NCBI GenBank assembly: GCA_021850095.1
Contig: JAJZRX010000002.1
Span: 79,418 to 143,417 of the forward strand
Origin: Deltaproteobacteria bacterium
GTDB lineage: Bacteria > Desulfobacterota > Desulfuromonadia > Geobacterales > Pseudopelobacteraceae
DNA: 64,000 nt
Direction of reading: 5' to 3'
Of this stretch, positions 10,643 through 20,325 are shown in pieces. Position numbers and translations under genes: made by a program. The stretch's first letter is position 1. Each line of letters opens with the position of its first letter. Below the pieces are notes generated by a model. It saw only the letters and a program-made list of their open reading frames with translations, was not told the origin of the DNA and searched no databases.

Positions 10643-12169
10643 ATGAAAGAAACGTTTTACGTTACGACACCGATTTATTACGTCAACGATGTTCCGCACA
10701 TCGGCCACGCCTATACCACGGTCGCCGCCGACGTGCTGGCCCGCTATAAACGCCTGATGGGCTACGACGTTTATTTCCTGACCGGCAGCGACGAGCATGG
10801 CCAGAAAGTTGAAAAGGCCGCCATCACCGCCGGAGAAACTCCGCTGGAACTGGCCGATCGGGTTGTCAAGCGTTACCAGGCGCTTTGGGAGCGGCTGGGC
10901 ATCTCGCACAACGACTTTATCCGCACAACTCAGGAACGACACAAAAAGGGTGTCAGCGAAATATTCAGCAGCATTCTGGCTAAAGGGGACATTTATCTGG
11001 GAGAGTATGAGGACTGGTACTGCACCCCCTGCGAAACCTTCTGGACCGAAACTCAGCTGATCGAGGGGCGCTGTCCGGACTGTAACCGGCCGGTGGAAAA
11101 ACTGAAGGAAGAGTCTTACTTCTTCCGCATGAGCAAATATCAGAATCAGTTGCTGGCCCATATCGATGCCAACCCGGACTTTATCCAGCCCAAAAGCAAA
11201 CGCAACGAGATCATCTCCTTTGTCAAGGAAGGTCTGCGCGACCTGTCGGTTTCCCGCACGACCTTCAGCTGGGGCATTCCGGTACCGGGCAACGACCGCC
11301 ACATCATATACGTCTGGTTCGACGCCCTGACCAACTACATCACCGCCCTGGGCTATCCGGACCAGTCCGGCAATTACGGCCGCTACTGGCCGGTGGACGT
11401 GCATCTGATCGGCAAGGACATCCTGCGTTTTCACGCCGTCTACTGGCCGACCTTCCTGATGGCGGCCGGCCTGCCGTTGCCCGAAAAGGTCTTTGCCCAC
11501 GGCTGGTGGACCGTGGAAGGGCAGAAAATGAGCAAGAGTCTGCAGAACGTGGTCGAACCGAACATGCTGATCGACAAATACGGTGTGGATGTGGTGCGCT
11601 ACTTCCTGCTGCGGGAAGTGCCCTTCGGCCTGGATGGCGACTTCTCCCACACCGCCCTGATCCAGCGCATGAACTCCGACCTGGCCAATGACATCGGCAA
11701 TCTGCTGTCGCGCTCCACCGCCATGGCGGTCAAATACTTTGACGGCATCCTGCCGGAAACGGCTGAACTGCAGGAGATCGATCAAGCCCTGAAGATCAAG
11801 ACCGAGGAGATGATCGGGATCGTCGATAAATTCATCGATGAGCTGGCCTTCAGCAAGGCGCTGCAGGCCATCTGGGACGTGATTTCGGCCGGCAACAAAT
11901 ACATCGACGACTCGGCCCCCTGGACACTGGCCAAGGATCCGGCCAACCGCGGGCGACTGGCCACGGTCATGCACACCCTGCTGGAATCCCAGCGCATCAC
12001 CCACTGCCTGCTGACTGCCTTCCTGCCGTCAACGGCCGCCAAGGCACTGCACTCTCTGGGGTATAGCGATGAGGTTACCAAAGACGGTCTGGTGTGGGGC
12101 GGCTTGAAGGCGGGAACGGTGATTACCAAGGTTGAGGCACTCTTTCCACGATATGAAGGGAAGGAATAA
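10643..12169 (+). CDS. metG: Methionyl-tRNA synthetase
   Basis: Charges tRNA-Met. Residues show HIGH (VPHIGHAY), KMSKS (QKMSKSLQN) and a CxxC...CxxC knuckle (CTPCETF and CPDCNRP) in the connective domain. At 508 aa it ends after the anticodon-binding domain and lacks the C-terminal tRNA-binding (EMAP-like) extension seen in longer forms. ATG 10643 sits one base after the ricT stop with CAGGAG upstream; the longer open frame runs into the ricT tail and was rejected. Confidence 0.97.
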   Translation: MKETFYVTTPIYYVNDVPHIGHAYTTVAADVLARYKRLMGYDVYFLTGSDEHGQKVEKAAITAGETPLELADRVVKRYQALWERLGISHNDFIRTTQERHKKGVSEIFSSILAKGDIYLGEYEDWYCTPCETFWTETQLIEGRCPDCNRPVEKLKEESYFFRMSKYQNQLLAHIDANPDFIQPKSKRNEIISFVKEGLRDLSVSRTTFSWGIPVPGNDRHIIYVWFDALTNYITALGYPDQSGNYGRYWPVDVHLIGKDILRFHAVYWPTFLMAAGLPLPEKVFAHGWWTVEGQKMSKSLQNVVEPNMLIDKYGVDVVRYFLLREVPFGLDGDFSHTALIQRMNSDLANDIGNLLSRSTAMAVKYFDGILPETAELQEIDQALKIKTEEMIGIVDKFIDELAFSKALQAIWDVISAGNKYIDDSAPWTLAKDPANRGRLATVMHTLLESQRITHCLLTAFLPSTAAKALHSLGYSDEVTKDGLVWGGLKAGTVITKVEALFPRYEGKE

Positions 12170-12183
12170 TACAGGTAAACAGT

Positions 12184-12324
12184 TGAAACACAGAGCAACA
12201 GAGCAACGGAGTAAAAAACAAAGAATAATCTTATTGAAAAGGCTTGTTTGAGATTTTCCTGTTTGGTGAATCTTGTTCTGAATCTACCTGATTTATTTCT
12301 CTGTTGCTCCGTTGCTCTGTGTTA
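12184..12324. repeat. Intergenic inverted repeat with tandem CAACAGAG arms (copy 2)
   Basis: The left arm (12184-12216) reads ACACAGAG-CAACAGAG-CAACGGAG; the right arm (12296-12324) is its near reverse complement. The ~80-base centre is unrelated to that of copy 1. Located in the convergent gap between metG and the ABC ATPase, where it may act as a bidirectional transcription end. Copy 3 (40821) has almost the same arms. Confidence 0.8.
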
Positions 12325-12371
12325 TCCCAACGGCCGTTAGAATGATTTTTGCCGGGGTGAATTTGTCGCCC

Positions 12372-13283
12372 CTACGCCTGATTGACCAGCGACAGGAAAA
12401 AATCCTCCAGATCGCGGCGCTTGGTTTCCACCAGCAGCACTTCGACTCCGGAGGCGTTGACCTGGCCCATAAAAGCATTGAACGAACCGCAGGACACATA
12501 GAATTCGGACGTCGAACCGACCCGCCGCAGCGGCTCCAAACCTGCGAACGAGCGGTTTTCAGTCTCCGGCAGCCGCAGATGCACCAGATACCCCTCCACT
12601 CCGCTTCTCATGATATTCTCGACCCGGTCCACCGCCACCAGACTCCCCTTGACGATCACCCCCACCCGGTCGCAGACCTTCTCCACATCATCGGTGATAT
12701 GGGTGCTGAAGAATACGCACTTACCGCGTTTCTTCAGGTCCAGAATGATATCTTTGACCAGCGCCCGCCCGATCGGGTCCAGCCCGCTCATCGGCTCATC
12801 CAGGATATAGACGGCCGGATCGTGGACCAGAGTCTGGGCCAATCCAACGCGCTGCACCATGCCCTTGCTGTAGCTGCGCATCGGCCGTTTGCGGGCCTCC
12901 CACAGCTCCAGACGCTTTAGCACGTCCTCGCTGCGGCGCTTCAAGAGTGCCGCCTCCATCCTGAACTGGGAACCGACAAAGGCGATGTACTCTTCGGCGC
13001 TCAAATAATCGTAGAAGGCCGGATTTTCAGGCAGATAACCGACTGACCGGCGTGCCCCGGTCTCAGTTGATTGTATGCCCATGATACTGGCCGAGCCGGA
13101 GGTCGGCTGCAGAAGTCCCATGACCAGCTTGATGGTGGTGCTCTTGCCGGCCCCGTTGGGACCCAGAAAACCGAAGACTTCACCGGCCTCAATCTGCAGG
13201 TCCAGCCCCTTCAGAGCATCCACCTTGGCCATGCGCTTACCCTTGAACTGCTTGCAAAGCCCTGCTATTTCAATGGCGTTCAT
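12372..13283 (-). CDS. ABC-2 type exporter ATP-binding protein
   Basis: A 303-aa ATPase with Walker A GPNGAGKST, signature SYSKGMVQR, Walker B VYILDEPMSGLDP and H-loop STH. The C-terminal ~80 residues form the regulatory extension typical of CcmA/NatA-like ABC-2 ATPases. The matching permease and a TPR membrane protein lie just upstream in the same direction (14973-15767, 14083-14976), but a VapC/antitoxin pair now separates them. Together they are probably the exporter of the pilin/glycan locus; a similar ABC exporter lies downstream of pilA in G. sulfurreducens (xap region), though equivalence is inferred. Confidence 0.9.
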   Translation of the reverse strand: MNAIEIAGLCKQFKGKRMAKVDALKGLDLQIEAGEVFGFLGPNGAGKSTTIKLVMGLLQPTSGSASIMGIQSTETGARRSVGYLPENPAFYDYLSAEEYIAFVGSQFRMEAALLKRRSEDVLKRLELWEARKRPMRSYSKGMVQRVGLAQTLVHDPAVYILDEPMSGLDPIGRALVKDIILDLKKRGKCVFFSTHITDDVEKVCDRVGVIVKGSLVAVDRVENIMRSGVEGYLVHLRLPETENRSFAGLEPLRRVGSTSEFYVSCGSFNAFMGQVNASGVEVLLVETKRRDLEDFFLSLVNQA

Positions 13284-13338
13284 ACATCACAACTCCAGTA
13301 ATTTCAAAGTAAGATTCGTTAAAAAACGGATTCGACGC

Positions 13339-13596
13339 TCACTTCCACAAATCTTCATCAATAGCCTCAAGTGAACGTGTAGCAGCCAGGAATGACAACT
13401 CATCACCTTCACTCCAAGTACCGGCAAGAGCATCAAGATCGTGATGCACCAGAGTTCTTTTCCGTTTGTCAACACCTGTAGCTTCGCGAATCAGACGCAG
13501 AGCCAATGTATTAAGACTGACACCCTGATTACGAGCCAACTCTTTCAGAGCTTGAGCCAGAGTCTCATCAATGCCGCGTAATGTCATGGTTGTCAT
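13339..13596 (-). CDS. Antitoxin of VapC-type pair
   Basis: An 85-aa protein beginning MTTMTLRGIDETLAQALKE and predicted to form a ribbon-helix-helix (Arc/FitA-like) DNA-binding head at residues ~3-42, followed by a charged tail ending IDEDLWK that would wrap the toxin. Its ATG overlaps the stop of the PIN gene by 4 bases (ATGA), so it is translated after the toxin. This is the reverse of the usual antitoxin-first order. Confidence 0.8.
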   Translation of the reverse strand: MTTMTLRGIDETLAQALKELARNQGVSLNTLALRLIREATGVDKRKRTLVHHDLDALAGTWSEGDELSFLAATRSLEAIDEDLWK

Positions 13597-14003
13597 GGCT
13601 GTATCCTTTCCAGTGCCGGGTATAGAGAAAGCCCTGCAATGTATGAAAAATGACTGTCCAGAGTCGCCAGGGTACGCCCGTATTGCATTGCGGAAGCTGC
13701 AATCCAGATGTCATTGGTGGGAATCGGTTTTCCAATCTGTTTAAGATTATTGAACACTAAAGCAAAGAAATCAGCGCTTGACTCGTCAAGCACAAGCAGA
13801 TCGACACGGGGTGAATCAAGAAACTGATCAAGTTCCTTGCGGTTTGCGGTTTCTCGGATACCACCTTTAAATCCGGCAAGCAACTCCCCCATCACCACGG
13901 TATTTATTGCAATGCATTCTGCTTGCCTCAACATTTCAATAACTTTGGGCACATTTCGTTTAAAAGCAACATACACATTTGTGTCTATAAGCAGTTGTTT
14001 CAT
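13593..14003 (-). CDS. vapC: PIN-domain ribonuclease toxin, VapC-like
   Basis: A 136-aa PIN domain. The acidic metal ligands are visible: the Asp of LLIDTNVYV near the N-terminus, Glu in VMGELLAG, Asp in NDIWIAA and a late Asp in ATLDSHF. VapC toxins cut tRNA or rRNA when the antitoxin is lost. The ATG at 14003 is preferred over a TTG 18 bases upstream. The pair sits inside the ABC exporter operon between TPR protein and ATPase, which suggests insertion. Confidence 0.88.
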   Translation of the reverse strand: MKQLLIDTNVYVAFKRNVPKVIEMLRQAECIAINTVVMGELLAGFKGGIRETANRKELDQFLDSPRVDLLVLDESSADFFALVFNNLKQIGKPIPTNDIWIAASAMQYGRTLATLDSHFSYIAGLSLYPALERIQP

Positions 14004-14082
14004 CGCAAGCCCCAGCAGCAAATAATGACATCACTGTGCAATCGTATAATGATGCCATAAAGGTCGTCAACAACAATTGTGT

Positions 14083-14976
14083 TCACCGCGCATTTTCCAC
14101 TTTTTTCTCATCTTCCTTTTTCGCTCCGGCAAAGGCGAACTTACTGGTGGTTGCGACTTTGCCGTTTTCCCCCAGATAAAACTGCCCTCCGTAGGGATCA
14201 AGCGGGGCAGGCACCAGCAGACCGGAACGGACGAGGGTCTCAAGCAGAACCGGCAACGTGCCGCCCGACGAAAGGTAACGATCCCGGGCCTGTTCAATCC
14301 GGCGCACCTCCTGGAAAGCCGCCAGACGGATCTGGTAGTTTTTTTTGACGGCCGGATTCCTTTCACCCTTTTCCATGGCGCTCAAATATGCAATCGCCAG
14401 TTCGGTCTGCCCGGATTCCTGCATATAGCGACCGGCCAGACTGAAATATAACGCATCACCTTTCAGTTCTCCGGCACGTTTGTAATAATCAGCAGCTTTT
14501 ATATAATCTTTAAGAAAATACGCATGATTGAAACCGGCAAAAACGGGCAGATACCAATCCCATGTACGGTACTTCATACCATAGTCAAGGAGTTTATTGG
14601 CAATATCGTACTGTTTGACTTCCCATACGAGGAACGACTGGGCAAAATAGTAGCCGTCAACATTGTAGGGATCAAGCTTCAAAGCAGTATGAATGATGTT
14701 AGACATTCCGCGATAGTCCGGCACTTCAGTAACAGCTTTACTATCCTGCTTGTCCATCAAACCGCCAAAATACATCAAAACTTTCATCAGCAACGTAGCT
14801 CCAACGAACTCCTTATGATCCGCACTAATGTATCGAAACAAATTCACACTCGGCACATATCCTAGCTTCTCTTCAACCGGTTTACGCTTCATGTATGCGG
14901 TAAATGGCCCAAGTGTCAGCCCATAGCAAATCATGCAAATCAGCAGGACAAGCAAAGGTCGTTGAAGCGTACTCAT
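14083..14976 (-). CDS. Single-span membrane protein with TPR-like repeats
   Basis: A 297-aa protein with one N-terminal membrane segment (LLVLLICMICYGLTLGPF) and a soluble part with degenerate TPR units (residues ~85-215; e.g. YIKAADYYKRAGELKGDALYF). Near the C-terminus LDPYGGQFYLGENGK resembles the C-terminal motif of pseudopilin-like proteins of Geobacter. It overlaps the permease stop by 4 bases (ATGA), so it is part of the exporter operon and may act as its periplasmic or assembly partner. No precise function recognised. Confidence 0.7.
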   Translation of the reverse strand: MSTLQRPLLVLLICMICYGLTLGPFTAYMKRKPVEEKLGYVPSVNLFRYISADHKEFVGATLLMKVLMYFGGLMDKQDSKAVTEVPDYRGMSNIIHTALKLDPYNVDGYYFAQSFLVWEVKQYDIANKLLDYGMKYRTWDWYLPVFAGFNHAYFLKDYIKAADYYKRAGELKGDALYFSLAGRYMQESGQTELAIAYLSAMEKGERNPAVKKNYQIRLAAFQEVRRIEQARDRYLSSGGTLPVLLETLVRSGLLVPAPLDPYGGQFYLGENGKVATTSKFAFAGAKKEDEKKVENAR

Positions 14977-15767
14977 TTCATTTCTCTCCGGCCAAAGAGG
15001 ATGGCACTTACCGCAAGCAAGATCCCAATGTAAACGACAAAATAAATAACCGTCAGAAATAACCCTGACGGATTAAGCGGAATGGCATAAATCGCATTTA
15101 CCTTAAGGTCGAAGCTGTTTAGGTTTGGTACCAGATAATACAGTAATTGCGCAACATTCCTGACGGCAGCAGATACTGCTTTCTGGGCGGATGGGGTCTG
15201 TAGATAGTCATAAACCTGTTGCGTTATGGTACCAACCAGATAAGTACTTACAGAACCGAAGATTGGAAGAAAAAAGGAGGTGCTGACCGTGGCAAGCATC
15301 ATCGCTACAGCTACTACGACAATATATTTGAGAGCGTCAAAAAAGATTGCGGCAACGATAGCTGACCAGAGCAACGGGCGGGCAGGCGGGTAGATCAATG
15401 AAGCAACCTTGATCGAAATCATCGCGATACTACCGAGAAAGAGGGCGGTGATCAGCATAAAGATTGCGATACCCAAAAAACGGCCGAGCAGATAGGTGGA
15501 GCGACTGATCGGAAGACTCAGAACACTGAAGGTATAACGGCGCTCAATATCCTTCCAGATCGAAGTTGCCCCCAGAAACACCGCCAGCAGAAGCATGATG
15601 AACGAAATCAGCGACAGCGACAGCGTCGTGGAAAGCTCCACTACCTGACGCATGGAAAGTGATGCAGCCGATGGGATGAAGAGAAAAAGAACCGACAGCG
15701 CCATGATGCCCTGAAAGATACGGTCACGGAAAATGCCTTTTAACGTTATCAGTATAATTCTGTTCAA
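14973..15767 (-). CDS. ABC-2 type exporter permease
   Basis: A 264-aa integral membrane protein with about six hydrophobic segments and the ABC-2 pattern: an initial amphipathic start (MNRIILITLKGIFRDRIFQG), TM pairs, and the motif DIERRYTFSVLSLPISRS between the second and third spans. First gene of the permease-TPR-(TA)-ATPase group, read towards the ATPase at 12372. A role in exporting a polysaccharide or lipid precursor for the neighbouring glycosyltransferases is inferred from context only. Confidence 0.85.
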   Translation of the reverse strand: MNRIILITLKGIFRDRIFQGIMALSVLFLFIPSAASLSMRQVVELSTTLSLSLISFIMLLLAVFLGATSIWKDIERRYTFSVLSLPISRSTYLLGRFLGIAIFMLITALFLGSIAMISIKVASLIYPPARPLLWSAIVAAIFFDALKYIVVVAVAMMLATVSTSFFLPIFGSVSTYLVGTITQQVYDYLQTPSAQKAVSAAVRNVAQLLYYLVPNLNSFDLKVNAIYAIPLNPSGLFLTVIYFVVYIGILLAVSAILFGRREMK

Positions 15768-15835
15768 ACCCGCCCTCCGTTTCCTTAGTCAATAATGCGG
15801 ATACAAACCTGCTTTGCATTGAGTTCAGCCGTGGC

Positions 15836-16708
15836 CTATACCGAACCTTCATTAACAAGCTCAACTATCAATCCGGCAAGTTCAGGATCTTTGATTTTGA
15901 TGTTTTCCAGATGAGATTCAGCTTCGGATCTTTGCCCGTTTTTTGTAAGAGCCCTGATCAAACCGACATGAGCCTGCAGAGATTCTTCATCAAAGAGCAG
16001 GGCTTGGCGGAAATAAGCGACGGCGTTGCCGGCATCACCGTTTTGGCAGGTATACTCGCCAAGCATCAAATAAGTTTCTAGGTTTCCGGCGCCACGCTCT
16101 ATAATGGCATAGCAGACTTTGACGGCAGCCTCATGGTTTCCAGCTTCCCAGAGTTCATTAGCCTGACGCATATCCCATTCCAGATCGTATTCAGGCAACT
16201 TTCGCTTTGTCAGGATAGTGTGGATATCGCTGACAACGTTGATATAGTGTTTTATTGCAAATTTTAGCTCATCATCGTTTTTTCCCCGCCAAGCCGGATC
16301 AATAATATAACTGTATTCAAAATCAAAATCGGACACAATCGGGTAATGATCCAGCCTGTTAATTTCGCGCCACCCCTTGTTAAAGTACAAAAATGTATTT
16401 TCAGATATCGCCCGCAGGTGTGTCGGATCCTGCCAAGCCCTGATACTGGAGTAGTAGGGTGCGATAATTTCCGCTTTTGCCCCGACCTTGAGAATCCGAT
16501 GCAGTTCGTTGGCAAAAGAGATCAGATCAGGGGTGTGTTCAATGTAGTGAGAACAGAAGATAGCGTCGACACTGTTATCCTCGAAAGGCCAGGGGAATTT
16601 TTCCAGATTGGCAACAATGTCCGCACCATCCCAGATATCGACACCGATAAAGCCCGGCTTCTTGTTTTTGCCGCAGGCGATGTCAAGTTTCAATCCTTCC
16701 AATTCCAT
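15836..16708 (-). CDS. SAM-dependent methyltransferase fused to TPR repeats
   Basis: Residues 1-140 form a class I methyltransferase of the type seen in sugar clusters (motif LDIACGKNKKPGFIGVD, then DAIFCSHYIEH and LHRILKVGAKAEII). Residues ~185-290 carry TPR-like helices (LGEYTCQNGDAGNAVAYFRQALLF). ATG 16708 has GGAG six bases ahead; a GTG at 16714 that overlaps the OGT gene stop is an alternative. It is the third gene after the GT-C and double-OGT genes, and likely methylates a glycan or glycosylated protein made by them. Confidence 0.8.
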   Translation of the reverse strand: MELEGLKLDIACGKNKKPGFIGVDIWDGADIVANLEKFPWPFEDNSVDAIFCSHYIEHTPDLISFANELHRILKVGAKAEIIAPYYSSIRAWQDPTHLRAISENTFLYFNKGWREINRLDHYPIVSDFDFEYSYIIDPAWRGKNDDELKFAIKHYINVVSDIHTILTKRKLPEYDLEWDMRQANELWEAGNHEAAVKVCYAIIERGAGNLETYLMLGEYTCQNGDAGNAVAYFRQALLFDEESLQAHVGLIRALTKNGQRSEAESHLENIKIKDPELAGLIVELVNEGSV

Positions 16709-16710
16709 TT

Positions 16711-19700
16711 TCACTCCGTAAAATTTATTTGGTTTTCATTTTGCCGTGCGTACATTTCAGCTTTTTCTTTCCATATTCTGAAAAATAGAGACTCCAGCGA
16801 CGCTGCGTACTGTTTGGTGTCACACAATGGCGAGGTAAGCATACGCTCCCGCAAAGATTCGCGTAATTCAATCAATCGATCGGGATCATTGGCCAACTTG
16901 ACGGCACTATCCAGATATTCGTTATAATTTACAGCAATCAAATCGGAAAGTCCGACCAACTTCAGAAAAGACCGCGATTGACGGCTGACCGGCATCTCAC
17001 CATCCAGAGTTACCATCGGCACCCCCATCCAGAGAGAATGCAGGCTTGTCATGCCCCCGCAAAAAGGAAATGGTTCCAGACAAATATCCACATCACCCAA
17101 TTCCGCCATCATAAGGTACAGATTCGATTCAGCCCTGAATTCCACTCTGCGCGGTGAAATGCCATAATATCTGAATTTTTCACTGAAACGGTGCCGCACG
17201 GCTCTGTCATTGAACGTTTTGAACTTCAGGATCAAGCGCGACCTGGGGACGGCTTTCATAATTTGAGCCCACAGTTGGATTACATGGTCTGAAATTTTAA
17301 CGGGATTATTGAAACAACCAAAGGTTATATGGCCGTTTTCAACAAAAGGTGATTCGACAACTTCCGGATGCGGAACGGGAGGAACATAGCAAAAACGGTT
17401 ATGGGGCAACCGGACAACCTTTTCGCTGAACCATTGCTCATCCTCGGGACGGATGAAGTCCTCGTCTGCGATTATATAATCCATAAAAGGAAGCCCGGTC
17501 GTATGCCAATAACCAAGCCACGCCACCAGAGCCGGAGCGGGACGGCGCGCAAACACCGCTAGTCGATGTTTGTCTGTATACCCGGAAAGATCAACAAGAA
17601 TATCTATTTCATCTTTTTGAATCAACTCGGCGGTCTTATCGTCGTCAAGATCATAGATGTCATGCCAACCTGAAGATACTGATCGGTACCATGACGACAA
17701 ATAATCATTTTGCTTACCATTATTATAGCAATAAAGCGACAAATGCTCGGGATTGTACTCCCTAAAAAACGCTACCAGCAGCATACCGACTGGATGATGT
17801 ACATAGTCGGCAGAAACAAATCCTATCCGTAAACGTTCTTTCCTAGGATCAGTTTTGAATTCGAACGTACTGGCGGCAGCATTGAGACTGACCAGCAAGT
17901 TACCAATTTTTGTACTGACATCAAATAAATCAGACTGTTTGGTGTTGTCTGCGTACGAGAGCAAGTGAACATAGGTGTATAAGCTTTCAAGATCATCCGG
18001 TATTTTACAGAGGACATCCCGGATGCGTTGCAAGGCTCCCTGAACGTCACCAGAACGGCTTAAGATAAGAGCAATCTGTCTTTGCGCCAGACTATGGTCG
18101 GGCTTGATTTCCAAGGCCTTTTCAAATGATTGACAAGCTTCTTCGGAACGCCCCATCAATTTACACACAATCCCCAGATTGAGAAGGGCCTCAACATGGT
18201 CCGCCTGCAACTCTACAACACGGCGCAAACTGGCATATGCCTTGTGATATTTGCGCCGATCCAGATAAAAACATCCAAGGTTAAGATTTGTATCAATATT
18301 ACTTCCATTAAGTTTCAATGCGCGCCTGAAAGAGCGTAATGCCAGGGTGTAGTGCCCCTGTACTTCCAATGCCCTTCCCTTTCCATTCAGTCCGCGGATA
18401 TGCCTGGAGTCTCGATTTAAAACACGTTTGAAGACTTCTACCGCCCGCGTACATTCGTTATCCTTTAGATAATTGAAACCAATATCACAGAGTTCTTCCG
18501 TGGAAAATTGCCTCGTTGAATGCTTGGTGAGCTGCTGGTGTTTCGTTAAGTCGGTACACCATACCTTCCACATCTGCCGAAAGGTGGCCTCAAGATTATA
18601 TGCAAAACGTTTTCCGTCACACACCGGTGATTCGGACATTTCCAGGCGCAGTCTTGATCGAATCAGGGCTAGTGTTTTCGAATCGGCAGCAAGGCGCTGG
18701 GCAATTTCAACAAATTCATCCGGTGTCTGGGCCACCCACTCGGGATGTCCTATTGTCTGCAGATATGCCTTGGTCTGCCGGCCGATGGGAGTTCTGCCAG
18801 CAAGGGTTACCACCGGGACTCCCATCCAGAGAGATTCACAGGTCGTTGCTCCGCCATTGTAGGGAAAGGTATCCAGCGAAATATCCATGTCCCCGTATTC
18901 GGCCAGCATCTCGGCATGGGGAGACGGCAAACGCAGCTCAATACGGTCTCTGGTGATGCCGTGGTTCGCAAATCTGTCACTAAAATCATCAACAACCTGC
19001 TCATCCTTGAATGACTTTGATTTCAACAGAAGACGGGAGCCGGGAACCGCCAACAGTACCCGCGACCAGAGGGAAACCACGTCAGGCAACATTTTGTGGA
19101 TTGCGTTGAAGGAGCCAAAGGTAACAAACTGATTGCGCACTGACGGCAACGGGGCCACCTCGGGCGCATACGATTGAGGCTCGTAGCAGAAACGGATGTC
19201 CGGCAACCTGATCACCTTTTCGACAAAGCAGGCATCATCTTCGGGTGGTGTCGTGATCAAATCGCTCAGGAAATAATCCATGGCCTCCATGCCGGTTGTA
19301 TTAAAGTAGCCGATCCAGGAAACCTGGATCGGTGCCGGTCGCCGGGCGAAAAGCATCAGACGGTTGAAGGCGGTATGGCCCGCAAGATCAATCAGGATGT
19401 CAATGCCATCCTCTCGAATGATAGATTCAACCTTCTCATCCGGCTTGAGAGAAATATCACGGTAACAATCGGCATAACCGGCAAATTCTTCGGTAATGGC
19501 GTCACAGTTTGGAAACGCGTTATACAAAAAAACGTCTACCTTGCTTTTATCATGTGCCGCCAGCACCGGCCTGAGATGATACCCAACCGGATGTGTTCTA
19601 AAATCGCCGGAAACATAGCCGATACGAAGTTTCCTATCCGGATCCGGATAGTTAAAGTGCCCACGTGACCGGCTAAAAAAGCGTGACGTAAATCTTCGCC

Positions 19701-20325
19701 CCCAAACCAGCGATTCTTCGAAGATGTCTTTTTGGGTTGAGTCAGGCAATAGATTCAGAGCAAACAGAAGACTTGAATGCAGATTGTTGTTTTTTTTGAG
19801 CGACAGAGCTTTTCTTATGTAAGCGATCCCTTCATAGGGTCTGCCGTACTGCATCATCACATTGCCGTAATGCCCATAAACTTGGGCATAACAAGGATCA
19901 ATCTCCAACACCTTGTCACAAAGAGCGAGAGCCTCTCGACCTCGTCCTTTATGAATCAGTACCAATGCCAATGATGACAATGTCTTGCAGTCGTCAGGCA
20001 TCAATTCATTGGCCTTGCGATACTGTTCCTCGGCTTCATCCAGACGCAATGAATAATAGAATATACGACCCAGATTTTGGTACGCCTCGACAAAACCGGG
20101 ATTATTCTCGATTGCGGTACGAATCAGGGTTTCACCGTCCTCAAGATCACCGGTACGATAGCGGAGAAGTCCCATCCCATGCATGACTCGCGGGTTTTCA
20201 GGATACATACGAAACAGGGCTTCGCAACGTTTCCGGGCCTTCACAAGTTCACCGCGTTCGGCTAACAGATTAATGTCCTTGAACTCACGCTCGATGTACT
20301 CATCATTGAGAGGTTTATTGCTCAT
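16711..20325 (-). CDS. Double TPR/O-GlcNAc-transferase-like (GT41) protein
   Basis: A 1204-aa cytosolic protein made of two complete TPR-GT41 modules in tandem. Module 1 (about residues 1-600): TPRs to ~200, N-catalytic GYVSGDFRTHPVG, then LLLKSKSF and the nucleotide-sugar region FPYNGGATTCESLWMGVPVV. Module 2 (about 610-1190): TPRs, GFVSADYVHHPVG, LILKFKTFND and FPFCGGMTSLHSLWMGVPMV. Both keep the His of HPVG and the Lys that matter in OGT/SPINDLY enzymes, so both may be active. The modules differ clearly, so the duplication is old. It overlaps the GT-C gene by 11 bases with AAGGA ahead of its ATG. Pilin or surface-protein O-glycosylation is inferred from position. Confidence 0.88.
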   Translation of the reverse strand: MSNKPLNDEYIEREFKDINLLAERGELVKARKRCEALFRMYPENPRVMHGMGLLRYRTGDLEDGETLIRTAIENNPGFVEAYQNLGRIFYYSLRLDEAEEQYRKANELMPDDCKTLSSLALVLIHKGRGREALALCDKVLEIDPCYAQVYGHYGNVMMQYGRPYEGIAYIRKALSLKKNNNLHSSLLFALNLLPDSTQKDIFEESLVWGRRFTSRFFSRSRGHFNYPDPDRKLRIGYVSGDFRTHPVGYHLRPVLAAHDKSKVDVFLYNAFPNCDAITEEFAGYADCYRDISLKPDEKVESIIREDGIDILIDLAGHTAFNRLMLFARRPAPIQVSWIGYFNTTGMEAMDYFLSDLITTPPEDDACFVEKVIRLPDIRFCYEPQSYAPEVAPLPSVRNQFVTFGSFNAIHKMLPDVVSLWSRVLLAVPGSRLLLKSKSFKDEQVVDDFSDRFANHGITRDRIELRLPSPHAEMLAEYGDMDISLDTFPYNGGATTCESLWMGVPVVTLAGRTPIGRQTKAYLQTIGHPEWVAQTPDEFVEIAQRLAADSKTLALIRSRLRLEMSESPVCDGKRFAYNLEATFRQMWKVWCTDLTKHQQLTKHSTRQFSTEELCDIGFNYLKDNECTRAVEVFKRVLNRDSRHIRGLNGKGRALEVQGHYTLALRSFRRALKLNGSNIDTNLNLGCFYLDRRKYHKAYASLRRVVELQADHVEALLNLGIVCKLMGRSEEACQSFEKALEIKPDHSLAQRQIALILSRSGDVQGALQRIRDVLCKIPDDLESLYTYVHLLSYADNTKQSDLFDVSTKIGNLLVSLNAAASTFEFKTDPRKERLRIGFVSADYVHHPVGMLLVAFFREYNPEHLSLYCYNNGKQNDYLSSWYRSVSSGWHDIYDLDDDKTAELIQKDEIDILVDLSGYTDKHRLAVFARRPAPALVAWLGYWHTTGLPFMDYIIADEDFIRPEDEQWFSEKVVRLPHNRFCYVPPVPHPEVVESPFVENGHITFGCFNNPVKISDHVIQLWAQIMKAVPRSRLILKFKTFNDRAVRHRFSEKFRYYGISPRRVEFRAESNLYLMMAELGDVDICLEPFPFCGGMTSLHSLWMGVPMVTLDGEMPVSRQSRSFLKLVGLSDLIAVNYNEYLDSAVKLANDPDRLIELRESLRERMLTSPLCDTKQYAASLESLFFRIWKEKAEMYARQNENQINFTE

